From NCBI GenBank assembly GCA_005881495.1, contig VBHI01000160.1, positions 1 through 24,207 of the forward strand: a stretch of 24,207 nt of DNA, given 5' to 3'. Position numbers and translations under genes: made by a program. This DNA is from Chloroflexota bacterium (lineage in GTDB: Bacteria; Chloroflexota; Ktedonobacteria; Ktedonobacterales; Ktedonobacteraceae). Numbering within the stretch: the stretch's first letter is position 1; each line of letters starts with the position of its first letter. The notes beneath the pieces are model-generated. The model made no database searches. It was not told where the DNA came from and saw only the letters and a list, made by a program, of their open reading frames with translations. Positions 6,188 through 15,043 of the stretch are shown here, piece by piece.

Positions 6188-7165
6188 ATGCAATTAGAAG
6201 GTCTTCATCACGTCACCGCCATTACCGGTGATGCCTCCCTGAATGTCGCCTTTTATACACAGGTACTTGGCCTGCACCTGGTCAAGAAAACGGTGAATCA
6301 GGATGATGTCTCAGCCTATCACCTCTTCTATGGCGATGAAACTGGCAGCCCTGGCACCGAATTGACGTTTTTTGACTGGCCAATGACCGGTCCTCAGCGC
6401 CCCGGCGCTGGTACCATCTCTGCGATCGCCTTTGGCGTCAATGGCCGCGCAGCTCTGGAGTGGTGGGTGCAGCGCTTCGATAGCTTCAAAGTATCCCACG
6501 AGGGCATTCAGACGCGGGGAGATGCAGGAAAAGCGGTGCTCGCGTTTCGCGACCCTGAAGGACAGCGTCTAGAGCTGGTCGATGACGAGGGACGAATGAA
6601 CAATCACCCCTGGAAAGCAAGTCCTGTTCCTGCCTCGATGGCAATTCACGGCCTGTACGCGGTGCGCATCACAGCAAAAGCGCTCGACCACACAGCCATG
6701 CTGCTTACCGAGACGCTTGGGTTCCGCCAAAGCGGGACCTACCAGTCCGAACAGCACAGCACGGTCTATGTCTTTGAAATGGGAACAGGAGGTCCTGGAA
6801 CCGAGATACATCTAGACGTGCGTCCTGACCTGCCTTTTGGTCGCCCAGGCATCGGAGGCGTTCATCATGTCGCATTCCGCACTCCCAACGAAGAAGAACA
6901 ACTGCAATGGAGAAACCAGGTCGCCAGGAAAATCAGTAACGTGACCCCCGTCATCGACCGCTTTTACTTCCACTCGATCTACTTCCGCGAACCAGGAGGA
7001 GTGCTTTTCGAGATCGCTACCGACGGCCCCGGTTTCACGTCAGACGAAGACCCAGAGCACCTGGGCGAGCGCCTGGCCCTTCCACCTTTCCTGGAGTCAC
7101 ACCGGCAAGAGATCGAGGAGAACCTGCGACCCATTATCCCCTTTCAACTTGCTGCTTTGAGTTAA
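6188..7165 (+). CDS. Ring-cleaving dioxygenase, two-domain glyoxalase/VOC family (MhqO/MhqA-like)
   Basis: 325 aa; AAAGGAGA lies about 8 nt before the ATG. Two vicinal-oxygen-chelate domains are visible: about 4-135, beginning LEGLHHVTAITGD, and about 153-280. Likely Fe(II) ligands are H8, a histidine of the GGVHHVAF motif (226 or 227) and E275 in PGGVLFEIATDGPGF. The closing motif LGERLALPPFLE is characteristic of the group containing Bacillus MhqA/MhqO/MhqE hydroquinone dioxygenases. Such enzymes cleave hydroquinone- or catechol-type rings and protect against quinone stress. The metal ligands look intact. The gene ends with TAA directly abutting the stop of the convergent cyclase gene, leaving no spacer. 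Regulation by a local MarR/PadR-type repressor is possible but not shown. Confidence 0.92.
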   Translation: MQLEGLHHVTAITGDASLNVAFYTQVLGLHLVKKTVNQDDVSAYHLFYGDETGSPGTELTFFDWPMTGPQRPGAGTISAIAFGVNGRAALEWWVQRFDSFKVSHEGIQTRGDAGKAVLAFRDPEGQRLELVDDEGRMNNHPWKASPVPASMAIHGLYAVRITAKALDHTAMLLTETLGFRQSGTYQSEQHSTVYVFEMGTGGPGTEIHLDVRPDLPFGRPGIGGVHHVAFRTPNEEEQLQWRNQVARKISNVTPVIDRFYFHSIYFREPGGVLFEIATDGPGFTSDEDPEHLGERLALPPFLESHRQEIEENLRPIIPFQLAALS

Positions 7166-7960
7166 TTAGCCCCTTGGCGCGACCGCGATGGGGCGCACTG
7201 GCGAGCCTGTTGCACCCTGTATCTTGAGCGGTAGAACTATGAGGGTAAATTCGTAGCACCTGTCCTGGGCCAGCTCCTCCAGGTTAAGATTTTCGATGAT
7301 ATAGATGCCATGCTGAACGAGCAGAATGAGATGACCTGGAAGGCTCACCTTGAGATCTGGATCCACAACACCAATCTCATCCCAGGCCATGTTGTCTGCG
7401 CCTACCACAGAGACGCCCAGGCTCGCCAGCCAGGATGACGCTTCGCCACTCATGCCGCCTCCGCGTAAGTATTCCGTCGAGTTGTGCCAGATAGCCCCGT
7501 TACCGGTGCGCACCAGCACAACATCTCCCTTACCTATCGCTATTCCCCCGGCTCGAGCCGACGCCTCCAGGTCCCCCCGCGCGATCGGGTTGCCCGTCTC
7601 TATGCGCTTCACTGCTCTGTATCGTGCCACATCCAGCAAGACCCCGCGTTTGATAAGCGGCGGAATGGTCTCAACGCCAAGCGCCGTAAAACCTGCCGGA
7701 GTTTGGACTCCCGGATTGACCTCTTTCCCGCCATACAGATGCATTGCTTCAGCCTGGTGGCACAGGGCGTCAATATGCGTGCCAGAATGTTCGGCCATAT
7801 AGACAAAGCCAGAGGCGCTCGTTCTCGTTTCGCTCGCTCCCTGCTCGTGCCGGCGGTGCAGCGAATAGATTAATCCTGGCGCGTGGCTGGGATGGACAGG
7901 AGCGCCAAAATAACGCGGTTGTTCAAGGTCATACACCTGGGACGGAGTAGTGTAATCCAT
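7166..7960 (-). CDS. Cyclase family protein (kynurenine-formamidase-like metal hydrolase)
   Basis: 264 aa from the ATG at 7960, chosen because AGGAGGA precedes it; the open frame extends 29 codons upstream without such a site. The hallmark metal motif HSGTHID is at residues 58-64, following strand GFVYMAE, and a further H68 lies close by. The segment GDVVLVRTG and the region WLASLGVSVVGADNMAWDE match the conserved core of the Cyclase/KynB family (PF04199). These enzymes hydrolyse N-formylkynurenine, isatin or related amides and lactones using Zn or Mn. The substrate here cannot be fixed. No tryptophan-degradation genes lie nearby, so an isatin- or aromatic-amide role fits the neighbouring dioxygenase better than KynB proper. 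It is tightly convergent with that dioxygenase. Confidence 0.88.
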   Translation of the reverse strand: MDYTTPSQVYDLEQPRYFGAPVHPSHAPGLIYSLHRRHEQGASETRTSASGFVYMAEHSGTHIDALCHQAEAMHLYGGKEVNPGVQTPAGFTALGVETIPPLIKRGVLLDVARYRAVKRIETGNPIARGDLEASARAGGIAIGKGDVVLVRTGNGAIWHNSTEYLRGGGMSGEASSWLASLGVSVVGADNMAWDEIGVVDPDLKVSLPGHLILLVQHGIYIIENLNLEELAQDRCYEFTLIVLPLKIQGATGSPVRPIAVAPRG

Positions 7961-8049
7961 GCTGTCCTCCTGAATTTTTTGATTACAATTCAACTTCATT
8001 AAACAATGGTGGGGACAAAACAAGCAAATGAACATAACGGGCATCATGG

Positions 8050-9372
8050 CTAGGAATTGGCTTCGGATATGCTGGCATGCGTCCTGCGGCCGCGGACCAG
8101 CAACATAAACGCTAGGAGCGCGGAGCAGCCAAGGGTGGCAATCACTACAGACATGGGCAGAGCGGTCCTGGCGCCGAAGGCCCCGACGAGTGGCGCCGCG
8201 GCGGCCCCAATAGAAAACTGTAACACGCCAAGCAGCGCAGACGCGCTACCAGCGATGCGAGGGTGATCTTGCAGCGCCAGCGCGGTGGCATTAGGCAGGA
8301 CGAAGCCAAGGCTGGCAACGACGACGAACAGCGACGGCAGAATGCCAACAAGGCCGATGCCACCGATGGTGACTACTGAAAGCAATGCCATTCCGCCTGT
8401 CGCATTGGCGATCAACCCTACGACCAACAACCTCGCCGGCGCCACGCGACCGACAAGCCGCCCGTTGACCTGGCCGGCGATCACCAGCCCCAGGGCATTC
8501 ATGCCGAAAATGACGCTGAACAGCTGGGGCGATATACCATAGATATCTTGCAAGACGAATGGGGAGCCGGATATGTATGCGAACATAGCAGCGAAGGCAA
8601 GCCCACATGATAGTGCGTGACCCATGTAGGGGCGGTCGGCAAGCAGTTGACGGAAAGTCGTTATGGTGGCGCGGACACCCCCGCTCTGCCGGCGATCTGG
8701 AGGCAGGGTTTCGCCAAGGCCTGTGGCCGTGGCGAGGAGCAACAGCGTACCGATGATGGCAAGGACGATGAAGACACTGTGCCAGGAGGTATAGCGAAGC
8801 AACAGCCCACCGAAGATAGGGGCAAGGATTGGCGCAAGGCCGTTCACGAGCATGAGCAGAGAGAAGAACCGGGCGGCAGCGACGCCGGAATGCAAGTCGC
8901 GCACAATGGCACGCGCGATGACGATACCGGCAGCACCGGCAAAGCCTTGTATGAAGCGGAGCGCGACGAGCGCATACACCGATGGTGCAACCACGCACAG
9001 GAGTGATGCGAGCGCATAGGCGGCGAGCCCGACAAGAAGCGGCCTGCGGCGCCCCAGCGCGTCGCTGATGGGTCCGGCGATTACCTGACCCAAAGCAAGA
9101 CCGAGCAGGCAAGCGCTCAGAGTAAGCTGCGCCTGTGCAGCGCCGGTACCGAAATCGCGACTGAGCGATGGCAGCGCAGGCAGGTACATGTCGATGGAGA
9201 AGGGTCCGAACGCGGTCAGTGCGCCCAGGATGAACACGAGTTGCACTCGGCGCAGTTTCTTGGGGTTGTGGGATGATTTGGGATCGTCAATGTAGGGGGC
9301 CAATTTATCGTGCACCCGTTGCCTTCCAGGCTGCATTCTTACAACATTTTCCTTTCCAGGTTCGACTATCAT
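8050..9372 (-). CDS. MFS multidrug exporter, Bcr/CflA family
   Basis: Up to 440 aa with 12 predicted membrane helices. The first helix region LVFILGALTAFGPFSIDMYLPALP (about 46-68) is the Bcr/CflA signature. Motif A of the 2-3 loop (GPISDALGRRRPLL, 100-113) and the motif RFIQGFAGAAGIVIARAIVRD of helices 4-5 are present, so the carrier looks intact. It probably exports drugs or sulfonamide-like compounds by proton antiport. The start is uncertain: the ATG at 9372 lacks a ribosome site and directly abuts a possible -10 box (TATAGT, minus strand 9378-9373). A later ATG at 9336 has GGAAAGGA upstream, although at long spacing, and would give 428 aa. The gene ends 89 bp before the cyclase start, in the same direction; co-transcription is possible. 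Confidence 0.92.
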   Translation of the reverse strand: MIVEPGKENVVRMQPGRQRVHDKLAPYIDDPKSSHNPKKLRRVQLVFILGALTAFGPFSIDMYLPALPSLSRDFGTGAAQAQLTLSACLLGLALGQVIAGPISDALGRRRPLLVGLAAYALASLLCVVAPSVYALVALRFIQGFAGAAGIVIARAIVRDLHSGVAAARFFSLLMLVNGLAPILAPIFGGLLLRYTSWHSVFIVLAIIGTLLLLATATGLGETLPPDRRQSGGVRATITTFRQLLADRPYMGHALSCGLAFAAMFAYISGSPFVLQDIYGISPQLFSVIFGMNALGLVIAGQVNGRLVGRVAPARLLVVGLIANATGGMALLSVVTIGGIGLVGILPSLFVVVASLGFVLPNATALALQDHPRIAGSASALLGVLQFSIGAAAAPLVGAFGARTALPMSVVIATLGCSALLAFMLLVRGRRTHASISEANS

Positions 9373-9400
9373 ACTATATTATGGCAGGCCGCCACTTCAA
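9373..9400 (-). promoter_or_regulatory. Candidate promoter of the Bcr/CflA gene
   Basis: Minus-strand TTGAAG (9400-9395), a 16-bp spacer, TATAGT (9378-9373). A transcript from here would begin close to or after the ATG at 9372, which argues that translation begins at the internal ATG at 9336. No operator-like palindrome was seen. Confidence 0.35.
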
Positions 9401-9483
9401 TATCTTCCACTTCCAATTTTGTCTCACGTTCTTGACAGACATCGTACCATATTATCGCTTTCAATCCTATTTCACACCTCAAC

Positions 9484-10717
9484 TCATATCGTTCGAATCA
9501 AAGGCTTTCCTATGAGCAAGTAGAGCGAGTACCCCCCTACAATTAAGGCACAGATGATAACCGTCAACGGGCCACCGACTAAGACGATCATGCCGCTAGC
9601 AGCGAAATCGCCAAGCGGACGAACACCCATGATGAGCAGGGTATTCAGGCTCATGACACGACCTCTCATCTGTGGTGCGACGCGCAGTTGTGCCAGAGTA
9701 ATCACAGTAGCTCCCACACCATTTTGCGATATGCCGAACAAGAGCAAAACCAGCAGCGAGAGCCAGAAAAGGCGGCTGAAAGCAAAGATAATCAGCGAGA
9801 TCGTCCACAGAAATAGCGATACCAGTAGGAGCAGGCCCTTATGCTTGAAATCACCGAGCGAGGCCACGGTAAACGCTCCAATAAGCGTACCCAACCCCGC
9901 CGCAGAGAATAATAAACCCAGCTGAAAGGCGTTAAGATGGAAAATTTGCGTAGCGAAGATGGGCAGGATAAGGGTATTGGAAGGGCCAAAGAACAACAGC
10001 GCTCCATACCCGGAGAGAATCCAGGGCAGCACCGGGTCACGCCCTACTGCACTCAATGCCGCACGGATGGAGTCGAGCATTGGCCCCCGCCTTTCGGTAC
10101 TCTGCTCAATAGCCTCCCGCGGAACACGGATGAAATATAGGACGAACAACACGCCGAAGTAGCTGATGCCGTTTAAGAAGAAGTTACCCGCGTACCCGGT
10201 TAATGACCCCGTCATTCCTATGAAGAGCCCGGCATTCGCCAACAGTCCAATAGTGATACCGGCCAGAGCAGGACCAACAACTGCTGCCCCATTAAAGACC
10301 GTTGTTTGCAGCGAGATGGCATTCATCAAATCTTTACGTGGTACCAGCATGGGAATCAGCGAAGAGCGCGTCGGCTGATCAAAGCTCAAAACGGTGCCGG
10401 AGCAGAAGGCGAGCAGGACAATCATCCATACCTGGATAATGCCTGTCACTGTCAGAATGCAGAGCAGGAAGGCAAGGCACATACGATGATGCCTGAGCCA
10501 ATGCGACGATACCAAGAGCCAGCGCCGAGCCATGCGTAATTTGCAGAACGAGTAGGCTTTGAGCGACAATCTGCATCCAGGTTCCCACAGACGAAACGAT
10601 CAAGCTTATCCACAACAGGCGAAAGTTGCGATACCGTAACGCACGAAAGGTTTGTAGGCGTGGCTTCTTTTCCGATGTTGCTTGAGCGCCTTCCGTTTGA
10701 GGAACTGTGCTACTCAT
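9484..10717 (-). pseudogene. MFS transporter (EntS/MFS_3-like), disrupted by internal deletion and frameshift
   Basis: The 5' part (10717 to about 10485) encodes a typical MFS N-terminus with RALRYRNFRLLWISLIVSSV and GTWMQIVAQSLLVLQITHGS, then continues ALGIVALAQASSYV. The rest of the protein, from CLAFLLCILTVTGIIQVWM to the end at 9484, is in another frame and contains helices 3-12 (for example SFDQPTRSSLIPMLV). The two parts meet near 10475-10490. The 25-35 residues expected there in homologues, including motif A (GGxxADRxxRR) between helices 2 and 3, are absent. This points to a deletion of very roughly 80-110 bp that also shifted the frame. Without motif A and in two frames, the gene is probably non-functional. 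Both pieces otherwise read well, so the event looks recent. Confidence 0.85.
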
Positions 10718-10746
10718 GTTATGAAAACCTATCTATCATGCTACAT

Positions 10747-10775
10747 TTGTTCACAGTATATGATATATCTATTAG
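10747..10775 (+). promoter_or_regulatory. Candidate promoter of the luciferase-like oxidoreductase pair
   Basis: TTGTTC (10747-10752), 17 bp, TATTAG (10770-10775) in the divergent spacer between the broken MFS gene and the oxidoreductase starting at 10869. Match to consensus is moderate. The AT-rich spacer also holds possible minus-strand boxes (TATACT) for the MFS gene. Confidence 0.3.
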
Positions 10776-10868
10776 AGTTAACCTACTTGCCGTTCATGTT
10801 TCTGTGTGTACAGGCGACAAGTATGATTGGGGCAAGTAAACGAACCCCTAAATTTCTTGGAGGTAATT

Positions 10869-11732
10869 ATGAAGATTGGTATCGGTCACCCAGGAACCAT
10901 TCCTGGAGTCCAGGGTCAACTGATCCTGGAATGGGCCAGGCGCGCTGATGCAAACCCCTTTTCTAGTCTTGGGAGCCTGGATCGCCTGGTTTTTCCCAAC
11001 TACGATTCGTTGATTACACTGACAGCAGCGGCAGCGGTAACCCAACGCATACGCCTGATGACCACTGTCCTGCTCGTTCCCTTGCACAACACTGGCATGC
11101 TCGCAAAACAGGCCGCAAGCCTGGACGCGCTCTCCGGTGGTCGGCTTACCCTTGGGGTGGGCGTCGGCAGCAGAGCGGACGACTTTCAGGCCTCCCCTGC
11201 TTCGTTCCATGATCGGGGAAAGCGCTTTGAGGAGCAACTGGACACCATGCAGCGCATCTGGTCTGGTCAACCGCTTGCCAACGACATCGGACCAATAGGC
11301 CCGCCGCCCGTGCAGCCAGGCGGACCTGAAATCCTCATTGGCGGCTATAGCCCTGCCGCTATCCAGCGCGTCGGTCGCTGGGGAGTCGGCTACATTGCCG
11401 GTGGTGCTCCACCCCCTATGGCGCGCCAGGGTTATGCTGTTGCTGAGCAAGCCTGGACGGCTGCGGGAAGAGCTGGTAAACCGCGTTTCGTTGCAGCCAC
11501 CTACTTCGGCCTGGGACCCAATGCAGCTGAACGAGCAGGGGTTTATCTACGCACCTACTATGCGATAATGGGGCAGCGAGCAGAGCAGATAGCCAGCTCC
11601 GTTCCCTCGACACCTGAGGCAGTGAAAGGAGCAATCCAAGCGTTTGCTGACATCGGCGTCGATGAACTGATGTGCTGGCCCTGCATTCTAGAACTAGATC
11701 AGGTGGATCGCCTGGCCGAATTAATTGTCTAA
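10869..11732 (+). CDS. LLM class flavin/F420-dependent oxidoreductase (first of pair)
   Basis: 287 aa from the ATG at 10869, which has GGAGGT 5 nt upstream; an in-frame start 42 bp earlier lacks one. The bacterial luciferase-like (beta/alpha)8 fold is recognisable. An N-terminal strand MKIGIG opens the protein, the conserved segment RIRLMTTVLLVPLHNTGMLA comes next, then LDALSGGRLTLGVGVGSRADDF (flavin/F420-binding strand), then PEILIGGYSPAAIQRVGRWGVGYI near the phosphate site. Homologues use reduced FMN or F420; which one cannot be read securely here. The substrate is unknown. The second family member starts 39 bp downstream, so the two are likely co-transcribed. The N-terminal strand-helix region is somewhat shorter than in typical F420 members (about 300-340 aa). 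Confidence 0.9.
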   Translation: MKIGIGHPGTIPGVQGQLILEWARRADANPFSSLGSLDRLVFPNYDSLITLTAAAAVTQRIRLMTTVLLVPLHNTGMLAKQAASLDALSGGRLTLGVGVGSRADDFQASPASFHDRGKRFEEQLDTMQRIWSGQPLANDIGPIGPPPVQPGGPEILIGGYSPAAIQRVGRWGVGYIAGGAPPPMARQGYAVAEQAWTAAGRAGKPRFVAATYFGLGPNAAERAGVYLRTYYAIMGQRAEQIASSVPSTPEAVKGAIQAFADIGVDELMCWPCILELDQVDRLAELIV

Positions 11733-11771
11733 CAGGCCAAGAGTTTATTTTTCTTTGAAGGAGCAACACAA

Positions 11772-12722
11772 ATGCCTATAAAGTTTGGTGTAATGGTCCC
11801 GCAAGGGTGGCGCATGGACCTGGTCGATTTTCCCGACCCGGTTGAGGCGTTTGAGGCCATGACACGCGTAGCCCAGGTGGCTGAGAACCTGGGCTTTAAC
11901 TCAGTCTGGCTTTACGACCATTTTCACACCATTCCCGTCCCCTCACAGGAGGTCACATTTGAATGCTGGATGAGCACGGCGGCTCTGGCTCGCGACACGA
12001 AACGTGTACGTATCGGGCAGTTGGTGACCTGCAATGGCTATCGCAATCCCGCATTGCTGGCAAAAATGGCCAGTACGGTCGATGTTATGAGTCACGGTCG
12101 GCTCGACTTCGGCGTTGGCGCCGGCTGGTTCGAGCACGAGTATCGCGCCTACGGGTATGACTACCCTGACGCTCCCGAGCGGCTCCGCTACCTGCGTGAA
12201 GCTATTCAAGTCATCCTCGCTATGTGGACACAGGAAGAGGCAGTCTTCGAGGGCAAGTATTATCAGGTGTGCGGTGCGATCAATCAACCCAAGGGTATAC
12301 AAAAGCCGCATATCCCCCTGCTGATTGGCGGCGGTGGCGAGAAGGTCACCCTTAAGCTCGTGGCCCAGTATGCAGATGCCTGCAACATCGGTGGCGATAT
12401 CCCAACCATTCGGCATAAACTTGATGTCGTCAAGCAGCACTGCGAAAATGTAGGACGCGATTACACGAGTATTCGGCGCACGTCATCATCAATCTGTGTT
12501 ATCGGCGAGTCAGAGGAAGCGGCCCTGGCTTCCCTGAAACCGTACCAGCGGGATATCGTGACCTTGATGAGGGCCAGCGCCATGATAGGATCCCCTGAGA
12601 CGATTCGTCGGCGCATAGCCGAACTCGAAGACGCGGGCATACAAGAACTGATCATCTGGTTCCCTGACGCGGCAAAACTGGAATCGCTTCGGCTGTTTGC
12701 GCGAGAATGTATGCAACCGTAG
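11772..12722 (+). CDS. LLM class flavin/F420-dependent oxidoreductase (second of pair)
   Basis: 316 aa; GAAGGAG lies 8 nt before the ATG. Family motifs occur in order: MPIKFGVMVPQGW at the N-terminus, AENLGFNSVWLYDHFHTIP (about 36-54, with the conserved D-H), RVRIGQLVTCNGYRNPALLAKMAST, then VMSHGRLDFGVGAGWFEHEYRAYGYD, and IPLLIGGGGEKVTLKLVAQYAD. This matches the subgroup often annotated as TIGR03560-type F420-dependent oxidoreductases common in actinobacteria and Chloroflexota. It would transfer hydride from reduced F420 or FMN to an unsaturated or carbonyl substrate. F420 use is an inference from subgroup resemblance. Full length, with no missing motif seen. It is the distal gene of the pair. 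Confidence 0.92.
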   Translation: MPIKFGVMVPQGWRMDLVDFPDPVEAFEAMTRVAQVAENLGFNSVWLYDHFHTIPVPSQEVTFECWMSTAALARDTKRVRIGQLVTCNGYRNPALLAKMASTVDVMSHGRLDFGVGAGWFEHEYRAYGYDYPDAPERLRYLREAIQVILAMWTQEEAVFEGKYYQVCGAINQPKGIQKPHIPLLIGGGGEKVTLKLVAQYADACNIGGDIPTIRHKLDVVKQHCENVGRDYTSIRRTSSSICVIGESEEAALASLKPYQRDIVTLMRASAMIGSPETIRRRIAELEDAGIQELIIWFPDAAKLESLRLFARECMQP

Positions 12723-13030
12723 TAATATTACCAGATAAGCTCAGATGTGTTCTTGATCGGTACAGCTGCCGACTGTTATGGGCAAATACTTGCTTTTGGG
12801 GGGAAAATTGAGTAATCTTTTCAAGGGAAGGAATTGGTCAGTATCTCAGTGTCAAGAGCGAGGCAGCAATAATCATCAGCATTCGCTTGAACAGTGATGC
12901 GTCCTCTTGCTCGCGAAACGGCTGAGATAAGCACACACTACCATACAGCACCTGGTAGTGTTCTCTGGCCGTTTGCTTATACCCTGCACTGAGGAGCCAT
13001 ACATCGAGGAGCGTAAAGGAGCGTGCACTG
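12723..13030. promoter_or_regulatory. 308-bp spacer upstream of the PAS kinase, with a 9-bp inverted repeat
   Basis: No gene was seen. A perfect inverted repeat ACACTACCA-9 nt-TGGTAGTGT lies at 12935-12961, about 70 bp upstream of the kinase start. It lacks a T-run, so an operator or mRNA hairpin is more likely than a terminator. A small palindrome GTAATATTAC follows the oxidoreductase stop. No convincing -35/-10 pair was found. Confidence 0.45.
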
Positions 13031-15034
13031 ATGTCTGACGTACAAGAATCTCAGAACACATCTGCTTCTTCTTCGTCTGTGCCAGCACACGTCTCTTCCA
13101 CCAACGTACTTCCGTTCCTGGATATATCGCCCGATGCCCTGGTAATCGTCAATCAAGCAGGAGCCATTGTGATGGTGAACGGGCAAACAGAAGCTGTCTT
13201 TGGCTATCCTCGCGAAGAGCTGCAGGGGCAGCAGCTCGAATTGCTCCTCCCTCAACGCTTCCATAAGGTCCATACTACCCATCGAGATCACTATTACCCC
13301 CTGTTGCTCGATGGCGTGCTCCATGTCGTCGGAGCCATTCGAGATGTGACCGAACAACGAGTCGCGGAGCGCGAGCGCCTCCAACAATTACAATACATTC
13401 GTCTGCAGACCGAACTCATTAATCTCGCGCGCGATGCTATTCTCGTGCGCGATCCCGCAAGTCGAGTGATCTCCTGGAACCAGGGAGCCGAAGAACTCTA
13501 TGGCTGGACAGCCCAGGAAGCGCAGGGCCGTATCACCCATTCCTTGCTCAAGACACACTTTCCCGTCAGCCGTTCCGCTGTCGATGCGCACCTCGAACAG
13601 GAAGGGTATTGGGAGGGGGAACTCACACATACACATAAAGACGGGAGCAGCGTAATCTTGGAAAGCCGCCAGGTGCTCTTCCGCGATGAAGAGGAACACC
13701 CCGCTGCGATCCTGGAGATCGACCGGGATATCACCCGGCGTCGTCAACTGGAGCAAACCGAGCGAGTAGTGCATGCCGAGACCGCAGAGCGCCTGTCCTT
13801 CTTGCAGCAGGTGCTCGATGCTTTGCCCAGCGGTGTCTATCTCGTCTACGGGCCAGATGCTCGCCTGATGCTCGCCAACCGCGCTGCCATCAGTGTGTGG
13901 GGAGCAGAGTGGCAGGCTGATCAGCCGATGCTAGAGTTTCTCACTACAAACGGGATCGTTCTCTTCGATGAGCAGGGGCATCCCCTGGCACCTGATCAGT
14001 ACGCCACGCTGCGCGCTGTCCAGCGTGGGGAGACAGTGCTGCAAAAGCAGGAGCTGATCCATCGCCCCGGCGGCTCAAGCCTGCCCGTCCTGGTCAATGC
14101 AGTGCCCCTGCCCTCACAGCGACGCTCGAGCGCGCCACTACAGGAGACAGAACAGCAGGGATCTACTCTGGAGGCTATAGCGCTGATCGTTCATCAAGAC
14201 GTCACCGCCCTCAAAGAGGCAGAATATCTCAAAGACGAGTTCTTAGGCATTGTAGCCCATGAATTGCGCACCCCCCTGGCAGCGCTGAAGGGCTTCGCCG
14301 ACATGCTCCTGGTGCAAACGGCACGCAAGCGCGGGCAGGCCCTTTCCGCGTGGCAGCAGGAAGCGCTGCAGGAGATCGAGTTGGCAACGTCCCGCCTGGT
14401 CGATCTCACGGAGGAGCTGCTGGACCTGACCCGCTTACAGGCCGGGCGCTTGCTCCTGCAGCGTACCCCGACCAACATGATACCGCTAGTGCAACGCGTC
14501 GCTACCATGTTGCAACAGACAACGACGTGGCACCAGTTAGAGGTGCGCACAACGCACTCCTCGCTGGTGGCCAATATCGACCCGGGGCGCATAGAACAGG
14601 TACTAACTAACCTCATTGGCAATGCTATCAAGTACAGCCCGCAGGGAGGAACTGTGACCATCACCGTCTTGGAAGAGACATCCGCCCAGGCAATTGGCAT
14701 AAGTGTGCAGGATAGCGGCATCGGGATCCCGAAGCATCAACACGCGCTAATATTCGGGCGCTTCATGCGAGCTGACAATGCCCTGGCCTGGGGGATTAGC
14801 GGGACAGGGCTGGGTCTCTACATTTGCCGCGAACTGGTGGAGCAGCTCGGCGGACACCTCTGGTTTGAGTCGGAGGAAGGCGCAGGCTCCACCTTTTTCT
14901 TGACGCTCCCCATCATCGACCACCCGGAGAACAACGAACAGGACCATCCATCCATCAGACTTCCCCCAAGTATGCCAGAAAATCACTCCACCGGCAGCAA
15001 TCCAGGCCGGCAAGGTACGCCGCCAGCACTGTGA
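13031..15034 (+). CDS. PAS-domain hybrid-less sensor histidine kinase (HisKA)
   Basis: 667 aa; AAAGGAG 9 nt before the ATG. No membrane segment, so it is cytosolic. Domains: PAS1 about 25-110, PAS2 about 128-240, a third PAS-like domain about 258-395, HisKA about 398-470 with phospho-acceptor H410 in VAHELRTPLAALKG, and HATPase about 515-628. The ATPase has N-box NLIGNAIKYSP (N531), G1 DSGIGIP (561-567), F-box IFGRF and G2 GTGLGLYI (591-598), so the catalytic core is complete. PAS1 is short: HRDHYY runs directly into LLLDGVLHVVGAIRDVTEQ, and the 30-40 residues of the FGRRKDGSEFPVEISLSP type that normally lie between are absent. A charged, Pro-rich tail of about 35 residues follows the ATPase. 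No receiver gene is adjacent on the same strand; the stand-alone receiver at 15482 is a possible partner. Confidence 0.94.
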   Translation: MSDVQESQNTSASSSSVPAHVSSTNVLPFLDISPDALVIVNQAGAIVMVNGQTEAVFGYPREELQGQQLELLLPQRFHKVHTTHRDHYYPLLLDGVLHVVGAIRDVTEQRVAERERLQQLQYIRLQTELINLARDAILVRDPASRVISWNQGAEELYGWTAQEAQGRITHSLLKTHFPVSRSAVDAHLEQEGYWEGELTHTHKDGSSVILESRQVLFRDEEEHPAAILEIDRDITRRRQLEQTERVVHAETAERLSFLQQVLDALPSGVYLVYGPDARLMLANRAAISVWGAEWQADQPMLEFLTTNGIVLFDEQGHPLAPDQYATLRAVQRGETVLQKQELIHRPGGSSLPVLVNAVPLPSQRRSSAPLQETEQQGSTLEAIALIVHQDVTALKEAEYLKDEFLGIVAHELRTPLAALKGFADMLLVQTARKRGQALSAWQQEALQEIELATSRLVDLTEELLDLTRLQAGRLLLQRTPTNMIPLVQRVATMLQQTTTWHQLEVRTTHSSLVANIDPGRIEQVLTNLIGNAIKYSPQGGTVTITVLEETSAQAIGISVQDSGIGIPKHQHALIFGRFMRADNALAWGISGTGLGLYICRELVEQLGGHLWFESEEGAGSTFFLTLPIIDHPENNEQDHPSIRLPPSMPENHSTGSNPGRQGTPPAL

Positions 15035-15043
15035 GGATGATTT

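Noticed and set aside
8291..9112. 273-codon minus-strand ORF within the Bcr/CflA gene
   Set aside because: An Arg/His/Cys-rich frame-shadow of the GC-rich transporter; no domain.
9484..10717. Programmed frameshift in the MFS gene
   Set aside because: The junction lacks a slippery sequence that I can see and also lacks 25-35 expected residues, so deletion explains it better.
12935..12961. Inverted repeat as an intrinsic terminator of the oxidoreductase operon
   Set aside because: More than 200 bp past the stop, no T-run, and closer to the following kinase start.
14194..14721. 175-codon minus-strand ORF
   Set aside because: Antisense to the HisKA/HATPase core of the PAS kinase.
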